Shown here in pieces: positions 26,735-33,603 of a DNA stretch of 64,000 nucleotides. The position numbers and the translations under genes are program-made. Every line of letters starts with the position of its first letter. Position 1 is the first letter of the stretch. Source of the DNA: an uncultured Clostridia bacterium (GTDB lineage: Bacteria; Bacillota; Clostridia; Oscillospirales; Acutalibacteraceae); contig CANQUV010000012.1 of the NCBI GenBank assembly GCA_947627135.1, forward strand, positions 1 through 64,000. Direction: 5' to 3'. The notes below the pieces were generated by a model. That model was not told where the DNA came from. It made no database searches and worked only from the letters and a program-made list of their open reading frames with translations.

Positions 26735-26825
26735 ACAAAAAACTACTAAAAACAGTCTGTCAGAAAAGGGTGTTTATATATGGTATTGTCTGCCCGGATT
26801 GTGCAGCCCACCGGATGCTTTTTTC
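26735..26825 (+). repeat. Dispersed intergenic repeat, copy 1
   Basis: The stretch AAAACTACTAAAAACAGTC..TGTCTG..GTGCAGCCCACCGGAT..TTTTTT aligns over about 78 bases with 31838-31925. The AAACAGTC, TGTCTG and GTGCAG-CCA-CGGAT blocks are conserved in order and spacing. It has no ORF. Confidence 0.55.
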
Positions 26826-26890
26826 TATATATATTCTCTCTATTCTCTCTATATATAATATGCCAATAACTTATTAAATAAACAAAAAGA

Positions 26891-26914
26891 ACCTTTGATA
26901 AATTTATCAAAGGT
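26891..26914. terminator. Perfect 24-base palindrome, probable terminator
   Basis: ACCTTTGATAAATTTATCAAAGGT is fully self-complementary and lies in the csoR / DUF6465 gap, flanked by A-rich and T-rich sequence. It may end transcription from an unidentified unit or be an operator. The rest of 26915-27100 is AT-rich with nothing recognised. Confidence 0.5.
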
Positions 26915-27101
26915 GTATTTAACCGAAAATATTTTTATAATTTCATAATTAAATATAATAAAATGTTATTTATAATCTTTATTTCAAATATTTTATCATT
27001 AATAAATGTATAATTATAATAAATTTAGCTCATATAAGGGTATTTAATCCCGCTGAACAATACAATTGTTTTTGTGAATTTGAAAAATTATTAAAAATAA
27101 A

Positions 27102-27128
27102 AAGACAGAGTTACACTAACTCTGTCTT
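27102..27128 (-). terminator. Terminator of the DUF6465-like gene
   Basis: A perfect 12-bp stem AAGACAGAGTTA/TAACTCTGTCTT with a 3-base loop, flanked on the minus-strand 3' side by T-rich sequence. Confidence 0.9.
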
Positions 27129-27158
27129 AAAATATTAAAAGCAATAAAAATTAGCTAA

Positions 27159-27554
27159 TTAGCAGAAATAAACATCCATTTCGCCTTCAACGCCGTCTGC
27201 TACATAATAAGCTTTGCTTTCATCAGGTTTTACATAAACCTTAATGTCTTTAGCCTCTTTACCGTAAGTAGCTTTTACATTGTTTACTACTTCTTCAACA
27301 GCAACCTGTACTCCGCCGAACTCAACGAAAACTTCAACATTTTCTGTTGCCTTTTTAGGAGCAGTTTTCTTTACAGCAGGTTTTTTAGCAGCTGTTTTTG
27401 CTGCAGGTTTCTTTTCAGCTGTTTTTACTGCAGTTGTCTTTTTTGCTGCAGCTTTAGCAGTTGTTTTCTTTTCTTCTTTTTTAGCTGTTGCAGCTTTAGC
27501 AGTTGTTTTTGTATCTTCTGTTTTAGCTGCAGCCGGTTTCTTTGTTGTTGGCAT
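27159..27554 (-). CDS. DUF6465-like protein with histone-H1-like Lys/Ala-rich tail
   Basis: 131 residues. The first 70 are almost only Lys, Ala, Thr and Pro (KKPAAKTAAKKPAVKKTAPKK), a strongly basic tail like eukaryotic H1 or bacterial Hc1 proteins. The last 60 (VEVFVEFGGVQVAVEEVVNNVKATYGKEAKDIKVYVKPDESKAYYVADG) form a small alpha/beta domain of the type annotated DUF6465. The tail suggests binding to nucleic acid or another polyanion. The function is unknown. It has its own promoter and terminator. Confidence 0.75.
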   Translation of the reverse strand: MPTTKKPAAAKTEDTKTTAKAATAKKEEKKTTAKAAAKKTTAVKTAEKKPAAKTAAKKPAVKKTAPKKATENVEVFVEFGGVQVAVEEVVNNVKATYGKEAKDIKVYVKPDESKAYYVADGVEGEMDVYFC

Positions 27555-27635
27555 GTTTATTTCCCTCTTTCTAATTCTTCAAGAATTAAATATAATAAAA
27601 TAAGTAAACTAACCTGACCTATCTTTACAAGTATA

Positions 27636-27664
27636 ATTATACATTTATACATTTAAAAAGTCAA
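27636..27664 (-). promoter_or_regulatory. Promoter of the DUF6465-like gene
   Basis: Minus strand TTGACT and TATAAT are 17 bases apart, about 80 bases upstream of the ATG. Confidence 0.75.
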
Positions 27665-27763
27665 TAAAGTGAGTAATTTTCAGCTTTTCGTATAAATTTT
27701 TAGAAAAAATCGGATTTTTTTAGATACACTTATCAACAAAATTAAATGTTTTTTATCAAAACA

Positions 27764-27791
27764 TTGTATTTATATATGTCCGTGATATAAT
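27764..27791 (+). promoter_or_regulatory. Promoter of the AEC transporter gene
   Basis: TTGTAT-16-TATAAT, with TGA directly before the -10 box (extended -10). Confidence 0.65.
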
Positions 27792-27833
27792 AATACTGAC
27801 AAATTGTACAAGAAAAGAGTGCTGAATTATTTT

Positions 27834-28760
27834 ATGATAGAAAATTTCTTGATGGTTTCAGGACAAGTAATAATTTTATTTATTCTTATCGGTATTGGTT
27901 TTATTTGCGGTAAGTCAAAGTTTTTAAACGATAATGCGTCCTCAAAATTGACCGATATTGTTTTATATATTGTTACACCCTGTGTTATGATTAACGCTTT
28001 TCAAAGAAAATTTGATGCCACAATGCTCTTAAATTTAGGTATTACTGCTTTGTGTTCTGCATCTGTAATTATCGGCTCAATTGTTATTTGCAACCTTGTT
28101 TTCAGAGACAAAAATGTTTCAAGAAATAAGGTTCTTAAATTTGGTACGGTTTTTTCTAACTGTGGATTTATGTCACTGCCTTTGCAGTCTGCAATTTTAG
28201 GTTCTGACGGTGTATTCTACGGTTCTGTATTTGTAGCTGTTTTTAATATTATTATATGGACATACGGTCTTTATTCAATGAGTGGAAATAAAAAAGATCT
28301 TTCAGTAAGAAAGCTTGCATTAAATCCCGGCATTATTGGTGTTGTAATTGGCCTTATTTTGTTCTTACTTTCAATTACTCTGCCGAATATTATTTCAACT
28401 CCCGTTGAATACCTTGCAAATCTTAATACTCCGGTTCCCATGCTTATTATCGGTTATCATTTGTCACAATCTAATTTAAAAGAAATTTTCAAGGATAAAT
28501 GGGCATACATTTCAATTGGAATGAGACTTGTGCTTATTCCTTTAGCGGCGCTTGCTGTTATGTATATGTTTGGCGTAAGAGGAGATATTCTTGTTGCCTG
28601 TACTATTGCTTCAGCTGCACCTGTTGCGGCAACTACAACAATGTTTGCAACAAAATTTAAATCTGATGTTAAATTATCGGTTGGGATAGTTTCTGCAACA
28701 ACATTAATTTCAATTGTTACAATGCCGCTGATAATTTCTATGGCAACAATAATAGCATAA
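27834..28760 (+). CDS. AEC-family (auxin efflux carrier type) transporter
   Basis: A membrane protein of about 308 residues with ten helices. The repeat structure is visible in LFILIGIGFICGK and the later RLVLIPLAALAVMYMFG. NCGFMSLPLQSAILG and ASAAPVAATTTMFATKF are typical AEC motifs. The family moves small organic anions such as malate. The start is uncertain: ATG 27834 begins at the natural N-terminus (MIENFLMVSGQ), but no strong ribosome site precedes it. An upstream in-frame TTG (27804) or GTG is possible. It is followed by a WYL regulator on the same strand. Confidence 0.85.
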   Translation: MIENFLMVSGQVIILFILIGIGFICGKSKFLNDNASSKLTDIVLYIVTPCVMINAFQRKFDATMLLNLGITALCSASVIIGSIVICNLVFRDKNVSRNKVLKFGTVFSNCGFMSLPLQSAILGSDGVFYGSVFVAVFNIIIWTYGLYSMSGNKKDLSVRKLALNPGIIGVVIGLILFLLSITLPNIISTPVEYLANLNTPVPMLIIGYHLSQSNLKEIFKDKWAYISIGMRLVLIPLAALAVMYMFGVRGDILVACTIASAAPVAATTTMFATKFKSDVKLSVGIVSATTLISIVTMPLIISMATIIA

Positions 28761-28784
28761 AATTATAATGAAAGGTTTTTTATT

Positions 28785-29792
28785 ATGGCAAGAACTTCAA
28801 GACAAAAAGAAAAAATACTTTATATAGCAAAAATTCTTTTGGAAAAAACTGATGAAAATCATAAAATTACAGTAAATGAAATAATAGAAGAACTTTCCAA
28901 ACAGGGAATTTCCTCTGAAAGAAAAAGTATATACAGCGACCTTGAAACACTTTCAAAATTTGGTCTTGATATTTGTAAGGAAAAGACAATTTCAACAGGT
29001 TATTATATAGGTATAAGAGATTTTCAAATGCCGGAACTTAAACTGTTGGTAGATGCAATCCAAAGTTCAAAGTTTATAACATCCAAAAAGAGTATGGAAC
29101 TGATAGGCAAACTGGAAAAACTGTGTTCTGTGAATGATGCAAAACTTTTGCAAAGACAGGTTTTTGTGACAAACAGGGTAAAAACCCTAAATGAAAAAAT
29201 TTACTATAATGTAGATACATTACACAATGCATTGTCTTTAGGAAAGCAAATTACATTTATATATAACAAATGGGTACTTGATTATAATGGTGTAGAAAAA
29301 ATAAAAAAGCAGCATAGAAGAGACGGCAAGTTGTATAAGGTATCTCCATGGGCGTTAAGTTGGGATGACGAGTATTATTACCTTATTGCTTATGAAAAAG
29401 AATCAGAAAAATTAAAGCATTACCGTGTTGATAAAATGCAGGATATAGTAATTATAAACGAAGAACGGGAGGGGCAAAATTCTTTTGAAAAATTTGATGT
29501 TGCGTCTTATACAAAATCGGTTTTCTCAATGTTTGGCGGAAAAGAAACTTCCGTTAAGCTGTCAGTAGATAATTCTCTCATCGGTGTAATTGTTGACAGG
29601 TTTGGCAAAAATATTTTTGTGTCAAAAGAAAGCGAAGAAACATTTTGTGTAACCGTAAAAGTTGTATTAAGTCCGCAATTCTTCGGTTGGCTTTTTGCAT
29701 TGGGAACAAAGGTTAAACTTCTTGAACCAAATAATGCAGTAGAAGACTTTTCTAAATATTTAAAAGCTGTTAATGAATTATATTATACATAA
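28785..29792 (+). CDS. WYL-domain transcriptional regulator
   Basis: 335 residues. The N-terminal helix-turn-helix (about 1-65, TVNEIIEELSKQGISSERKSIYSDLETLSKFG) is DeoR-like. The WYL domain (about 135-230) contains KVSPWALSWDDEYYYLIAYE and the basic KLKHYRVDKMQDI. The C-terminal WCX part (about 245-330) completes the usual layout. WYL proteins bind a ligand or nucleic acid and control nearby genes; the AEC transporter 24 bases upstream is the likeliest target. SD AAAGG is present. Confidence 0.9.
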   Translation: MARTSRQKEKILYIAKILLEKTDENHKITVNEIIEELSKQGISSERKSIYSDLETLSKFGLDICKEKTISTGYYIGIRDFQMPELKLLVDAIQSSKFITSKKSMELIGKLEKLCSVNDAKLLQRQVFVTNRVKTLNEKIYYNVDTLHNALSLGKQITFIYNKWVLDYNGVEKIKKQHRRDGKLYKVSPWALSWDDEYYYLIAYEKESEKLKHYRVDKMQDIVIINEEREGQNSFEKFDVASYTKSVFSMFGGKETSVKLSVDNSLIGVIVDRFGKNIFVSKESEETFCVTVKVVLSPQFFGWLFALGTKVKLLEPNNAVEDFSKYLKAVNELYYT

Positions 29793-29932
29793 GGATAAAT
29801 AAAAAAGCACAAAGTTTAATTTTTAATAAATAATCATGGTTTTGTTATCTAAGATAAGCTGAAGATAAAATTATTATAGTGTTATAATGTTTGATTTTTT
29901 GTTGAATATAGATATATTTTTTTTAACAAATA

Positions 29933-29960
29933 TTGACTATTCGTTAAAAAATGTTATAAT
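29933..29960 (+). promoter_or_regulatory. Promoter of the dockerin transglutaminase gene
   Basis: TTGACT-16-TATAAT with TGT before the -10 box, 35 bases upstream of the start codon. Confidence 0.8.
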
Positions 29961-29994
29961 ATATATGTAATTATTTTTTAAGGGTGATGGAAGT

Positions 29995-31668
29995 ATGATT
30001 AAAACTAATAAGAAAAAAAGTTTAGTAAAAACAGTCAGTTTGATAATTGCAATAGTTGTTTTATCAGTTTGTGTATGCGGATTAAATACTTTTGCGACTG
30101 ATGTGAATTACAACTTGACCACTGTAAACATTGATCCAAATAAATTTACTTCAAGTAAAACAAATTTTGATGAATCACTTTGTAATTATATTGCTCAAGA
30201 GATATCTGATCATGAAGAATATATTTACATAACTGATTATGACATAAGTACTCTTGAAATTTCTGATTTGTTTACAACAGTTGTCTATGAAAATCCTCAA
30301 CTGTTTTTTGTCAATCCTACAAGTATCAGATACAGTGCATCGGGAAATAAAGTTTTGGCTCTCGTTCCCACTTATATTTATAATGTTCAGGAAACTGCGG
30401 AAAAATCAGCAATATTGGAGGAAAACATAGAAAAACTTATTTCCGGTATAGATAATAACTGGAAAGATGAATTAAAAGCTCTTACTATTCATGATAATTT
30501 AATTATAAATTGTGAATATGCTTTAGATGAAGTTGCCGATAACGAAAGTGAAAATATTGATATTTATACAGCCTATGGTGCTTTAGTTGATAAAAAAGCT
30601 GTGTGTCAGGGATATACACTTGCGTATAATTATATGCTTTCAAAATTTGGGATCAATTCTCATTTCATATCAAGTTATGATATGAACCATGCTTGGTCAA
30701 TGGTACAAATTGACGGTAAATATTATCATGTTGATGTAACTTGGGACGACCCTACATACGATAAATTAGGTCAGGCTTATCATACATATTTTTTAAAAAG
30801 CGACAAAAAAATGTTAAATGATACTACCCAAAATAAACATTATAATTGGGATTCTGAGTATAAAGCCGAAAGCACATTATATGACGGCTATTTTTGGAAT
30901 GATATAAAAACAATCATTCCGTATATTAATGGAAATTTTTATTATATCAGTAACCAATCAGAAGATATTGGAAATATAATTAAATATGATGGTAATCATA
31001 AAACTTCAATTTTGAAAATGACTGACAGATGGTATGTAAATAGTTCTCATACATCATTTTGGAACAATAATTTCTCATATCTTGCAACAGATAAAGAAAG
31101 ATTATATTACAATACACCGGAAAATATTTATTCAGTTAAATTAGACGGAACAGACCAAAAGCTTGAATATACAATAAATACAGAGCAGGCAGCTAAAGGT
31201 TATATTTACGGTTTAAAATTAGATTCAGACGGATATCTTTATATTTCCGTAGTAGATAATCCAAATAGAAAAGTAACAAATTATAAAACCGTAAAAATTT
31301 CAGATGATCATAATGTACCTGTAACATCGGAGCCTGTAACATCAGAGCCGGTAACATCAGAGCCTGTAACATCAGAGCCGGTAACATCGGAGCCGGTAAC
31401 ATCGGAGCCGGTAACATCAGAGCCTCCTGTAACAGATAAAATTTTATTAGGTGATGTAGATCTTGACAAACACATAAATGTTAAAGATGCTACATTAATT
31501 CAGCTTTATGTAGCCGGATTGGGTACTCTGAATGAAAAGCAATTATTATCCTCCAATGTTGATAACAGTGATGGCGTTAATGTAAAGGATGCAACATTTA
31601 TACAGTTGTACTGCGCAAAATTAGGAGCCCAAGGAAGTCTTGTTGGAACATACATAGATAATACATAA
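29995..31668 (+). CDS. Secreted transglutaminase-like protein with C-terminal dockerin
   Basis: 557 residues. A signal peptide (about 1-35, ending NTFATD) is followed by a transglutaminase-like domain with the Cys-His-Asp triad at AVCQGYT, MNHAWSMV and VDVTWDDP. A beta-rich region (about 290-440) comes next, with PYINGNFYYISNQS-type propeller-like repeats. Then follow a (VTSEP)n linker and a type I dockerin (ILLGDVDLDKHINVKDATLIQLY, SNVDNSDGVNVKDATFIQLY). The dockerin closely resembles the one in the amylase, so both may dock to the same cohesin. This domain family includes proteases and cross-linking enzymes; the activity here is not known. Confidence 0.88.
   Translation: MIKTNKKKSLVKTVSLIIAIVVLSVCVCGLNTFATDVNYNLTTVNIDPNKFTSSKTNFDESLCNYIAQEISDHEEYIYITDYDISTLEISDLFTTVVYENPQLFFVNPTSIRYSASGNKVLALVPTYIYNVQETAEKSAILEENIEKLISGIDNNWKDELKALTIHDNLIINCEYALDEVADNESENIDIYTAYGALVDKKAVCQGYTLAYNYMLSKFGINSHFISSYDMNHAWSMVQIDGKYYHVDVTWDDPTYDKLGQAYHTYFLKSDKKMLNDTTQNKHYNWDSEYKAESTLYDGYFWNDIKTIIPYINGNFYYISNQSEDIGNIIKYDGNHKTSILKMTDRWYVNSSHTSFWNNNFSYLATDKERLYYNTPENIYSVKLDGTDQKLEYTINTEQAAKGYIYGLKLDSDGYLYISVVDNPNRKVTNYKTVKISDDHNVPVTSEPVTSEPVTSEPVTSEPVTSEPVTSEPVTSEPPVTDKILLGDVDLDKHINVKDATLIQLYVAGLGTLNEKQLLSSNVDNSDGVNVKDATFIQLYCAKLGAQGSLVGTYIDNT
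31317..31424 (+). repeat. 15-base tandem repeat encoding a VTSEP linker
   Basis: GTAACATCNGAGCCN units are repeated about seven times and encode Val-Thr-Ser-Glu-Pro. It separates the enzyme body from the dockerin. Confidence 0.9.
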
Positions 31669-31795
31669 ATAAAAAGACAGTTTGTATCATAATTTTTTAA
31701 ATAAATTACAATACTTAATAAAACAATAAATTATAAATATTTTGGCTCTATGTCAATAGTTGGGGTAAACCCGAAAAAAGAAAATTAGATATAAG

Positions 31796-31829
31796 CAAGC
31801 GATAGCAAATCAAGCTGTCGCTTGTTTTT
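31796..31829 (+). terminator. Terminator downstream of the dockerin transglutaminase
   Basis: CAAGCGATAGC pairs with GCTGTCGCTTG (one G-T pair) around a 7-base loop, followed by TTTTTG. It lies 128 bases after the stop codon. The intervening 31669-31795 has no ORF. Confidence 0.88.
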
Positions 31830-31837
31830 GCTTTATA

Positions 31838-31925
31838 GAAAACTGCCGGAAACAGTCACACAAAAAAGCATTTTTAAATAAAACTGTCTGTTCGTATAAG
31901 TGCAGTCCATCGGATAATTTTTGTT
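31838..31925 (+). repeat. Dispersed intergenic repeat, copy 2
   Basis: AAAACTGCCGGAAACAGTC..TGTCTG..GTGCAGTCCATCGGAT..TTTTT matches the sequence at 26735-26825 in the same order and orientation. It directly follows a terminator. Confidence 0.55.
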
Positions 31926-31982
31926 TTGCTAAAAACTCAATATTTCATGTAATTAAAAATCTTTATAAAAATTCACTTAAAC

Positions 31983-32011
31983 TTGTTAAAAGCTTTTTAA
32001 TATGATACAAT
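31983..32011 (+). promoter_or_regulatory. Promoter of the metF-metH operon
   Basis: TTGTTA-17-TACAAT with TGA before the -10 box. The leader is about 85 bases. I see no SAM, cobalamin or T-box motif in it. Confidence 0.6.
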
Positions 32012-32104
32012 AAAAATGAATTGTCCATTATTTAGATTTTAAAATATGACGGTTTGTTTATTTCATACTTTTTAAAATAAAACTATATTCGGAGGCGTGA
32101 ATAA

Positions 32105-32962
32105 ATGCGTATTGCAGATAAATTTAAACAAGGTAAAACAATTTTTTCTTTTGAGGTTTTTCCTCCGAAGAAAACCTCTCCGGTAGAAACAATTTTGAAT
32201 GCGCTTGAGAAAATGAAGGAGCTGTCTCCGGATTATTTCAGTATTACATACGGTGCAGGGGGAAGTAATCCCGGCAAAACCTTGGAGATTGCGTCAAAAA
32301 TTAAAAATGAATACAATATTGAAGCTTTGGCTCACTTAACCTGTATTAACAGCAACAAGGAAGATATAGATAAAGTATTAGCGGATTTTCAGAAGGAAAA
32401 TATAGATAATATTCTTGCATTAAGGGGAGATATAATTAACGATATTGAGCCTAAAACAGATTTTAAATATGCAAGTGAGCTTTGCAAATACATAAAAACA
32501 AAGGGAAACTTTAATCTTGCAGGAGCTTGTTATCCGGAAGTTCATGTTGATGCAAAAAATCAGATAGAAGATATTATAAACTTAAAGAAAAAGGTGGAAA
32601 ACGGTGCGGAATTTTTAATTACACAGTTGTTTTTTGATAACAGTGCTTTTTACAAGTTTTATGAAAGCACAAGGATTGCAGGTATTAATGTTCCGATTGA
32701 AGCAGGTATTATGCCGGTTACAAACAAAAAACAAATTGAGAGAATGGTATCAATGTGCGGAGCAAGTCTTCCTGCAAAATTTTCAAAAATCATGCAGAAA
32801 TATGAGAATAATCCCGAGGCACTTCGTGATGCAGGTATTGCTTATGCAATTGAGCAGATAGTAGATTTAATTGCAAATGATGTTGACGGAATACATCTTT
32901 ATACAATGAATAATCCTTTTGTAGCAGAAAAAATAAAGGGAGCAATAAATAATTTATTATGA
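32105..32962 (+). CDS. metF: 5,10-methylenetetrahydrofolate reductase
   Basis: A 285-residue flavoprotein that reduces methylene-THF to methyl-THF for methionine synthesis. The TIM-barrel motifs are present: FSFEVFPPK (with the catalytic Glu), YFSITYGAGG, LAHLTCIN, ILALRGD, GACYPEVH and EFLITQLFFDN. Its length is normal for bacterial MetF. Its stop overlaps the next start by four bases (ATGA), forming a metF-activator-metH unit that feeds methyl-THF directly to MetH. SD CGGAGG precedes the ATG. Confidence 0.95.
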   Translation: MRIADKFKQGKTIFSFEVFPPKKTSPVETILNALEKMKELSPDYFSITYGAGGSNPGKTLEIASKIKNEYNIEALAHLTCINSNKEDIDKVLADFQKENIDNILALRGDIINDIEPKTDFKYASELCKYIKTKGNFNLAGACYPEVHVDAKNQIEDIINLKKKVENGAEFLITQLFFDNSAFYKFYESTRIAGINVPIEAGIMPVTNKKQIERMVSMCGASLPAKFSKIMQKYENNPEALRDAGIAYAIEQIVDLIANDVDGIHLYTMNNPFVAEKIKGAINNLL

Positions 32963-33603
32963 TAAAACTATCTTCTTTAAACAGGCATGAATGTATAAGA
33001 TATTTAGGTGATGCAAAAGTTGAGATGAACAGCAAAATGGAAAAATTGCTGGATATTTGTGAACAGGAAGTTTTAAAAAATGCAGATCCGAAATATTTGT
33101 ATAAAGAAGTTCCTGCAAATATAGAGGAGCTTTTTGAAGGTAATGATATTAAAAACCATTTGCAGGGATGTAATAAAGCCGTTATTATGTGTGCAACTCT
33201 TGGAAACAGAATAGATAATTTAATAAGAAAAACCCAACTTTTGGATATGGCAAAAGCGGTTGTTCTTGACAGCTTTGCAAGTGTTGCAATTGAACAGGTA
33301 TGCTGTTCGGTCGATGAAATGATTGCAGAAAAATATACGAAAAAATATTTAACATTTCGTTTTAGTCCGGGATACGGTGATTTTCCTATCAGCTTGCAAA
33401 AACAGTTTTTGAATATTTTAGACGCACCGCGAAAAATCGGACTTTGTACAAATGATAATTTTTTGCTTACACCTACAAAATCTGTTACAGCGGTTGTGGG
33501 GATATCAGATAAGGAGATAGAACAAAGAAAAAGAGGATGTGCAGTGTGCTCTTTAAAAGGCAGTTGCCGTTATAGAAAGGCAGGTTCTCATTGTGGATTT
33601 TAA
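32959..33603 (+). CDS. Stand-alone methionine synthase activation-domain protein
   Basis: A 214-residue protein that looks like the C-terminal reactivation domain of MetH, encoded separately. Typical segments are AVIMCATLGNRIDNLIRK, LDSFASVAIEQVCC, FRFSPGYGDFPISLQKQFLNILDA and LTPTKSVTAVVGIS; the RxSPGYG motif binds SAM. It would help re-methylate oxidised cob(II)alamin on MetH. The next gene encodes a MetH without this domain, which fits. A Cys-rich end (KRGCAVCSLKGSCRYRKAGSHCGF) could bind a metal. Confidence 0.9.
   Translation: MIKLSSLNRHECIRYLGDAKVEMNSKMEKLLDICEQEVLKNADPKYLYKEVPANIEELFEGNDIKNHLQGCNKAVIMCATLGNRIDNLIRKTQLLDMAKAVVLDSFASVAIEQVCCSVDEMIAEKYTKKYLTFRFSPGYGDFPISLQKQFLNILDAPRKIGLCTNDNFLLTPTKSVTAVVGISDKEIEQRKRGCAVCSLKGSCRYRKAGSHCGF

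Noticed and set aside
27280-27603. 107-residue plus-strand ORF rich in Ala, Val and Phe
   Set aside because: Antisense shadow of the Lys/Ala-rich DUF6465-like gene.
31741-31795. Possible insertion-sequence end (GGCTCTATGTCAATAGTTGGGG)
   Set aside because: No matching inverted end, target duplication or transposase remnant was seen within the region.
31983-32104. Riboswitch upstream of metF
   Set aside because: I looked for SAM, cobalamin and T-box core motifs and found none; the leader is only about 85 bases and AT-rich.
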